Shown here: positions 59,680 through 64,000 of the stretch, one piece after another | Layout: each line of letters starts with the position of its first letter | How positions within the stretch are numbered: position 1 is the stretch's first letter | From: an uncultured bacterium | GTDB taxonomy: Bacteria > Bacteroidota > Bacteroidia > Bacteroidales > Bacteroidaceae | NCBI GenBank assembly: GCA_905216025.1 | Contig: CAJMSE010000014.1 | Coordinates: 1-64,000 of the forward strand | DNA length: 64,000 nucleotides | Direction: 5' to 3' | Translations under genes and position numbers: made by a program | Notes under the pieces: model-generated | What the model saw: the letters and a program-made list of their open reading frames with translations, nothing else | The model's database searches: none | What the model was told of the DNA's origin: nothing

Positions 59680-61020
59680 ATGGCGAACAAACTTTGGGAA
59701 AAAGACTTTGAGGTGAACAGCGAGATAGAACGCTTCACCGTGGGACGCGACAGGGAGATGGACCTCTATCTGGCACGCTACGACGTGCTCGGCTCCATCG
59801 CACACATCACCATGCTCGAGAGCATTGGGCTGCTCACGGCCGCTGAGCTGGAGCAGCTGACGGCCGAGCTGCGGCGCATCTACGCCGTGTGCGAGAACGG
59901 CGGGTTCGAGATTGAGGACGGCGTGGAAGACGTGCACTCGCAGGTGGAGCTGATGCTCACCCGCAAGCTCGGCGACATGGGCAAGAAGATACACAGCGGG
60001 CGCTCGCGCAACGACCAGGTGCTCGTAGACCTCAAGCTCTTCATCCGCAACGAGCTGAAGGAGATTGCCCTCGCCGTGCGCGACCTCTTCGGCGAGCTGA
60101 CTGCCAAGAGCGAGGAGTATAAGGACGTGCTCATGCCCGGCTACACCCACCTGCAGGTGGCCATGCCCAGCTCGTTCGGCCTGTGGTTCGGCGCCCATGC
60201 CGAGAGCCTCGCCGACGACATGCTCTTCCTTCAGGCCGCCTACCGCATGACAAACCGCAACCCCCTCGGCTCGGCAGCGGGCTACGGCAGCTCGTTCCCC
60301 CTCGACAGGGCCATGACGACGCGCCTGCTCGGCTTCGCGTCGATGGACTATAACGTGGTCTACGCACAGATGGGCCGCGGCAAGACCGAGCGCAACGTGG
60401 CCTTCGCGATGGCCTCCGTGGCCGGCACGCTCTCGAAGCTCGCCTTCGACGCCTGCATGTTCAACAGCCAGAACTTCGGTTTCGTCAAGCTGCCGAAGGA
60501 GTGCACCACGGGCAGCTCCATCATGCCGCACAAGAAAAACCCCGACGTCTTCGAACTGATACGTGCCAAGAGCAACAAGCTGCAGGCCCTGCCGCAGCAG
60601 ATAACGCTCATCATGAACAACCTGCCGACGGGATATTTCCGCGACCTGCAGATAATAAAGGAGGCCTTCCTGCCCGCCTTCGGCGAACTGAAGGACTGCC
60701 TGCGCATGGCGGCATACATCATCAGCCGCATCGAGGTGAACCGCGCGATACTCGACAACCCGATGTACGACCCGATGTTCTCCGTCGAGGAGGTCAACCG
60801 CCTCGCCGCCGCCGGCATGCCGTTCCGCGACGCCTATAAGAAGGTGGGGCTCGACATCGAGGCTGGCCGCTTCGTCCCCGACCGCAATATACATCACACC
60901 CACGAGGGCAGCATAGGCAACCTCATGACCGCCGACATCACCGCTATGATGGACAGCATAATGGACGGCTTCGGATTCGACGCGGCGGAAGCGGCGGAGA
61001 GGGCGCTGGTGGAGCCATGA
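59680..61020 (+). CDS. argH: Argininosuccinate lyase
   Basis: 446 residues. The fumarase/aspartase-superfamily signature GSSIMPHKKNP is present, with VHSQVELMLTRKLGDMG (substrate binding) and GYTHLQVAMP. Splits argininosuccinate to arginine and fumarate, the last step of arginine synthesis. Its stop codon TGA is immediately followed by an R2 repeat fragment. Confidence 0.96.
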   Translation: MANKLWEKDFEVNSEIERFTVGRDREMDLYLARYDVLGSIAHITMLESIGLLTAAELEQLTAELRRIYAVCENGGFEIEDGVEDVHSQVELMLTRKLGDMGKKIHSGRSRNDQVLVDLKLFIRNELKEIALAVRDLFGELTAKSEEYKDVLMPGYTHLQVAMPSSFGLWFGAHAESLADDMLFLQAAYRMTNRNPLGSAAGYGSSFPLDRAMTTRLLGFASMDYNVVYAQMGRGKTERNVAFAMASVAGTLSKLAFDACMFNSQNFGFVKLPKECTTGSSIMPHKKNPDVFELIRAKSNKLQALPQQITLIMNNLPTGYFRDLQIIKEAFLPAFGELKDCLRMAAYIISRIEVNRAILDNPMYDPMFSVEEVNRLAAAGMPFRDAYKKVGLDIEAGRFVPDRNIHHTHEGSIGNLMTADITAMMDSIMDGFGFDAAEAAERALVEP

Positions 61021-61132
61021 GGCCCCTCCCGGCCTCCCCAAAGGGGAGATGAAGGGAGTGCAGGTTGGCTTTGGCTGTTTCACAGCTTTCCCTACAGCCC
61101 CTACAATTCCCTACTATTCCCTGCCATCCCTC
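61018..61132. repeat. R2 repeat, partial copy 3
   Basis: GGCCCCTCCCGGCCTCCCC then AAAGGGGAG directly after the argH stop. The downstream half has only a loose CCCTACAGCCCCTACAATTC run, so the element looks truncated. Confidence 0.65.
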
Positions 61133-61172
61133 CATGTTTCAACCTACTTTCATAAAAAAAGAAGACCGACCT

Positions 61173-61733
61173 ATGCGACGATACCTTATTATATATATAT
61201 GTATGCTCTTGCTGGCGGCGTCGTGCGACAAGGCCGAGGAGCGCTACAGCACGGAGTATGTGTGCAACTTCACGTTCAGCACGCAGCTCCGCCCCACGAG
61301 CATCCTCGCCCGCGTGTGGACCAATCCCGGGATGTTCGTGCGCGTGGAGGTGGCGAAGCGCAGCGGCGTGCACCACGTGCTGCTCTATCCGAACAACGGC
61401 GACGCACCGGAAGACATCGCCATGACCACGGCCATAGACAACGACCGGATAGACTACAGCCACATCGGGGCTAACGGGAGCATCATCGTGGGGTGCACCA
61501 CCACGAGCGAGTGGCGGGGCTACGATGCGCAGTGCCCCTACTGTCTCAGCACGCACAGCAGCACGGCCTTCCCCCTGTCGTGGGCCGACAACGGGCAGGC
61601 CGTGACGTGCAGCGGCGCCGGGGGCTGCGGCCGCAAGTACAACCTGAACTACGGAGCCTCGGCCGACGGTCACCGGCTGATAGAATACCGCGTGCGCTAC
61701 GACGGCAACCTCGTCACCGTGCGCAACCGCTGA
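61173..61733 (+). CDS. Cys-rich lipoprotein, possibly Rieske-like
   Basis: 186 residues from ATG 61173 (lipobox AASC, Cys about 18; the frame from 61065 is non-coding before it). Conserved-looking Cys motifs QCPYCLSTHSS and VTCSGAGGCGRKYNLNYG form two pairs, reminiscent of a Rieske-type or zinc-binding fold; one usual His position is replaced. A related hypothetical family occurs in Bacteroides. The start of the gene reads through the recurring motif ACCTTATTATATATA. Confidence 0.65.
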   Translation: MRRYLIIYICMLLLAASCDKAEERYSTEYVCNFTFSTQLRPTSILARVWTNPGMFVRVEVAKRSGVHHVLLYPNNGDAPEDIAMTTAIDNDRIDYSHIGANGSIIVGCTTTSEWRGYDAQCPYCLSTHSSTAFPLSWADNGQAVTCSGAGGCGRKYNLNYGASADGHRLIEYRVRYDGNLVTVRNR

Positions 61734-61801
61734 TGTCTTAAATTGTGTAAAAACGTTGGCCGTTACAAGAATAAATGATACCTTTGCAGCCGCAAGAGAA
61801 T

Positions 61802-61874
<73 letters not shown>

Positions 61875-61891
61875 CGCTTGAGTCAGAGGCT

Positions 61892-61977
61892 GCCGCAATG
61901 GTGGAATTGGTAGACACGAGGGACTTAAAATCCCTTGACCAGTGATGGTCGTGCGGGTTCGAGTCCCGCTCGCGGCA
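61892..61977 (+). tRNA. tRNA-Leu (TAA)
   Basis: Class II tRNA with long variable arm (TTGACCAGTGATGGTCG), anticodon loop CTTAAAA giving TAA, T loop GTTCGAG and discriminator A. One A-C mismatch in the acceptor stem (GCCGCAA/TCGCGGC). 17 bases after tRNA-Gly, probably one transcript. Confidence 0.94.
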
Positions 61978-61983
61978 CGGTCT

Positions 61984-62239
61984 AAAGGCGATTAAAAGGT
62001 AAAAGGGTAAAGAGGTAAAAAGGTAAAAAGCCATGCGGCGTGAGCCTTTACTTCTTTACCCTTTTATCTTTTAATTTATATTTTGAACACAGAGACACGG
62101 AGACACAGAGATACCTTTTTCAGTCTCTGTGTCTCCGTGTCTCTGTGTTCTATTGTCTCCTCTAAAGACTCGGCTGTCTCGCCGCACGGCTTTTTTTACC
62201 TTTTTACCCTTTTACCTCTTTACCTTTAATTGCCTTTAA
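61984..62239. repeat. Nested palindromes: GGTAAAAGGG repeat enclosing the GAACACAG repeat
   Basis: Outer arms GGTAAAAGGGTAAAGAGGTA and inverse at 62190-62225, extended by AAAAAGCC...GCGGCG and CGCCG...GGCTTTTT. Within it lies a complete inner palindrome at 62085-62150 (GAACACAGAGACACGGAGAC and inverse), the same one nested in R3 at 45651-45724. It starts 7 bases after tRNA-Leu. Confidence 0.92.
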
Positions 62240-62294
62240 ATGTCTAATTTTTGATAAATAATAACTAAAATCTGAAATTTAGCGGGCAAAAGGC

Positions 62295-62324
62295 TTGTTA
62301 AGTCACGCCTGTTTCTTATCTTTG
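62295..62324 (+). promoter_or_regulatory. Promoter of the OmpA/TPR-like gene
   Basis: TTG 62295-62297 and TATCTTTG 62317-62324 with a 19-base spacer. The leader to ATG 62417 is about 87 bases with no obvious structure. Confidence 0.7.
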
Positions 62325-62416
62325 CATTATGAACCCGCGTTGCTGCCGTGCCCCTGCGGAGGGCGGTTTGCTGTGTTTCGTGCGGTTCTTGTGCTATCGA
62401 TGAATAACTAATAAAT

Positions 62417-64000
62417 ATGAACAATATGCAGAAGAACAATTTGGTTTTACTCTCGGCAGCATCAGTGCTGCTGCTGTCCACGTCGTGCTCCTCAAAGCTG
62501 GGTAGCCTGTCGGCAGACAACTTCAAGGTGGTGCCCGACCCGTTAGAGGCACATGCAGGGCAGGTGCCGGCCACGGTGAACGGCATGTTCCCCGAGAAAT
62601 ACATGAAGAAGAAGGCCGTAGTCACCGTGACTCCCGAACTGCGCTACGGCAACGGACAGGTGGCACGCGGCGCGAGCGCTACCTTCCAGGGTGAGAAGGT
62701 GGCCGGTAACGACCAGACCATATCATACGCCGTGGGCGGAAACTATACGATGAAGACCAGCTTCAAGTATGTGCCCGAGATGCAGAAGAGCGAGCTCTAC
62801 CTCACCTTCGACGCCCGTGTGGGCAAGAAGGCGGTCGAGGTGCCGGCAGTGAAGGTGGCCAACGGTGTCGTTGCAACGTCTGAGCTGTGCAAGACCACGG
62901 TGCGCGGCGCACAGGGAATCATCGCCCCCGATGCCTTCCAGCGCGTGACAGAGCAGAAGCAGGAGGCCAACATCAAGTTCCTCATCCAGCAGGCCACGCT
63001 CCGCAAGAGCGAGCTGAAGAACAACTCCGTGACCGAGTTTGTCAGGCTGCTCAAGGACATCAATGCCAACCAGGAGGGCCTGAACCTCAACAACGTGGAG
63101 ATTTCTGCATACGCATCGCCCGACGGAGGCTTCAAGCTGAACGAGAAACTGGCCAACCAGCGCCAGCAGAACACCGAGAAATATGTGCGCCAGCAGCTCA
63201 AGGGCACACAGCTCGACGCCCCTGTTGACGCCGGCTACACCGCACAGGACTGGGAGGGATTCCAGGAGCTGGTGAAGGCTTCAGACATTCAGGATAAGGA
63301 CGTCATTCTCCGCGTGCTCTCCATGTACAAGGACCCCGAGGAGCGCGAGCAGCAGATAAAGAACATCAGTCACGCCTTCCGTGAGCTGGCCGACGGCATC
63401 CTGCCTGAGCTGCGCCGCTCACGCCTCACCATCAACTACGAGGTCATCGGCCGCGACGACGAGCAGATCATGGCCCAGCTCGCTTCAGACCCGAAGCAGC
63501 TCAGCGTGGAGGAGATGCTCTATGCAGCCACGCTGCCCGAGACTGCCGCCGAGCAGGAGGCCATCTACAAGAAGACGGCTGAGGTATATCCCGGCGACTG
63601 CCGTGCATACAACAACATCGCAGTGCTCGAATATGCCAAGGGCAACTACCCGGAGGCCAAGAGATATGCAGACAAGGCAAGGAGCATCAGCGGCAGCTGC
63701 GCTGAGGCTAACGCCAACCTCGGACTCCTCGCCCTGCAGGCTGGCGACGTGAACGCCGCCGAAGGATTCATCGCGAAGGCTGTCGGAGCCAAGGGCTACG
63801 AGGAGGCCCTCGGCAACCTGCACCTCGCCCAGGGCAACTATGCACAGGCTGAGGCCGACTTCGGCAAGACCGCTTCCAACAGCGCAGCCCTCGCACAGAT
63901 TCTCAACAAGAACTATTCTGCCGCTGCCGCCACACTGGGCAACGTGAAGAATGCAGACGCCATGACCGACTACCTCAAGGCAGTGCTCAACGCCCGCCAG
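62417..64000 (+). CDS. OmpA/TPR-like lipoprotein, truncated by the window end
   Basis: 528 codons without a stop up to the last base. The lipoprotein signal ends STSC (Cys about 24). A beta-rich region (to about 170) is followed by an OmpA C-like segment with VEISAYASPDGGFKLNEKLANQRQQNTEKYV (peptidoglycan-binding family look), then TPR units from about residue 385 (AIYKKTAEVYPGDCRAYNNI, AVLEYAKGNYPEAKRYADKA, NLGLLALQAGDVNAAEG). Probably links the outer membrane to the cell wall. The C-terminus is outside the window. ATG 62426 is an alternative start. Confidence 0.85.
   Translation, partial: MNNMQKNNLVLLSAASVLLLSTSCSSKLGSLSADNFKVVPDPLEAHAGQVPATVNGMFPEKYMKKKAVVTVTPELRYGNGQVARGASATFQGEKVAGNDQTISYAVGGNYTMKTSFKYVPEMQKSELYLTFDARVGKKAVEVPAVKVANGVVATSELCKTTVRGAQGIIAPDAFQRVTEQKQEANIKFLIQQATLRKSELKNNSVTEFVRLLKDINANQEGLNLNNVEISAYASPDGGFKLNEKLANQRQQNTEKYVRQQLKGTQLDAPVDAGYTAQDWEGFQELVKASDIQDKDVILRVLSMYKDPEEREQQIKNISHAFRELADGILPELRRSRLTINYEVIGRDDEQIMAQLASDPKQLSVEEMLYAATLPETAAEQEAIYKKTAEVYPGDCRAYNNIAVLEYAKGNYPEAKRYADKARSISGSCAEANANLGLLALQAGDVNAAEGFIAKAVGAKGYEEALGNLHLAQGNYAQAEADFGKTASNSAALAQILNKNYSAAAATLGNVKNADAMTDYLKAVLNARQ

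Overview
The window is a chromosomal segment of a Bacteroidota organism, most likely order Bacteroidales and family Prevotellaceae. The evidence is a SusC/SusD pair, many Cys-lipoproteins and outer-membrane barrels, the type IX secretion genes porU and porV, the Bacteroidota promoter pattern (TTG, a spacer of about 19-20 bases, then TAnnTTTG) ahead of many genes, and secreted proteins ending in short KGLYIQNGKK-type tails. The species cannot be named from sequence alone. No insertion sequence, prophage, CRISPR array or rRNA gene was seen, and no gene-encoded defence system beyond two toxin-antitoxin pairs and a Fic protein.

Layout. 1-1019: repeat-filled non-coding DNA ending in the susC promoter. 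1020-10494: SusC, SusD, zinc metallohydrolase lipoprotein, DUF4302-like lipoprotein and a large secreted protein, apparently one nutrient-uptake/surface operon. 10661-14982: ECF sigma factor, probable anti-sigma protein, small periplasmic protein and three tandem related secreted barrel-like proteins. 15448-20567: purL and a two-gene chromate-type transporter. 20754-24659: two GH43 arabinanase-type enzymes around a toxin-antitoxin pair. 25053-31903: an outer-membrane protein, tRNA-Asp, then a run of thioredoxin/Omp28-like exported proteins. 32102-34578: nucleoside deaminase, a probable structured RNA and a Fic protein. 34593-40593 (minus): FAH-family enzyme, porU, porV, ispF. 40699-43567 (minus): rplM-rpsI and rpsB-tsf with structured leaders. 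44356-48281: secreted proteins of unknown role. 48614-55681: argS, RNase H-like, ribD, prmC, recX, comF, pyrE, SRPBCC protein. 55791-59408: a small peptide gene, a large secreted protein and a second toxin-antitoxin pair. 59680-64000: argH, a lipoprotein, tRNA-Gly, tRNA-Leu and an OmpA/TPR-like lipoprotein cut by the window end.

The most striking content is not one gene but a dense set of short palindromic and tandem repeat families between genes, at stop codons and inside genes. I separate five main ones. R1 has arms of TGAAGAATGAAGAGTGAAG and six copies. R2 is a purine/pyrimidine-rich palindrome. R3 has AAACGCAAAGGGCGCAAAG arms, with other palindromes nested inside. R4 has GGGACAGAG...GTCTTTGTCC arms. 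R5 is an array of 22-base GTAAC/GTTAC units. Two R1 copies lie in frame inside purL, and a third supplies the end of recX and the apparent start of comF, all decoded in the same frame to give a shared SSFFTLHSS-type peptide. This resembles the protein-inserted palindromic elements of Rickettsia and is my main candidate for something undescribed. A probable standalone structured RNA at about 32793-33075 is the second.
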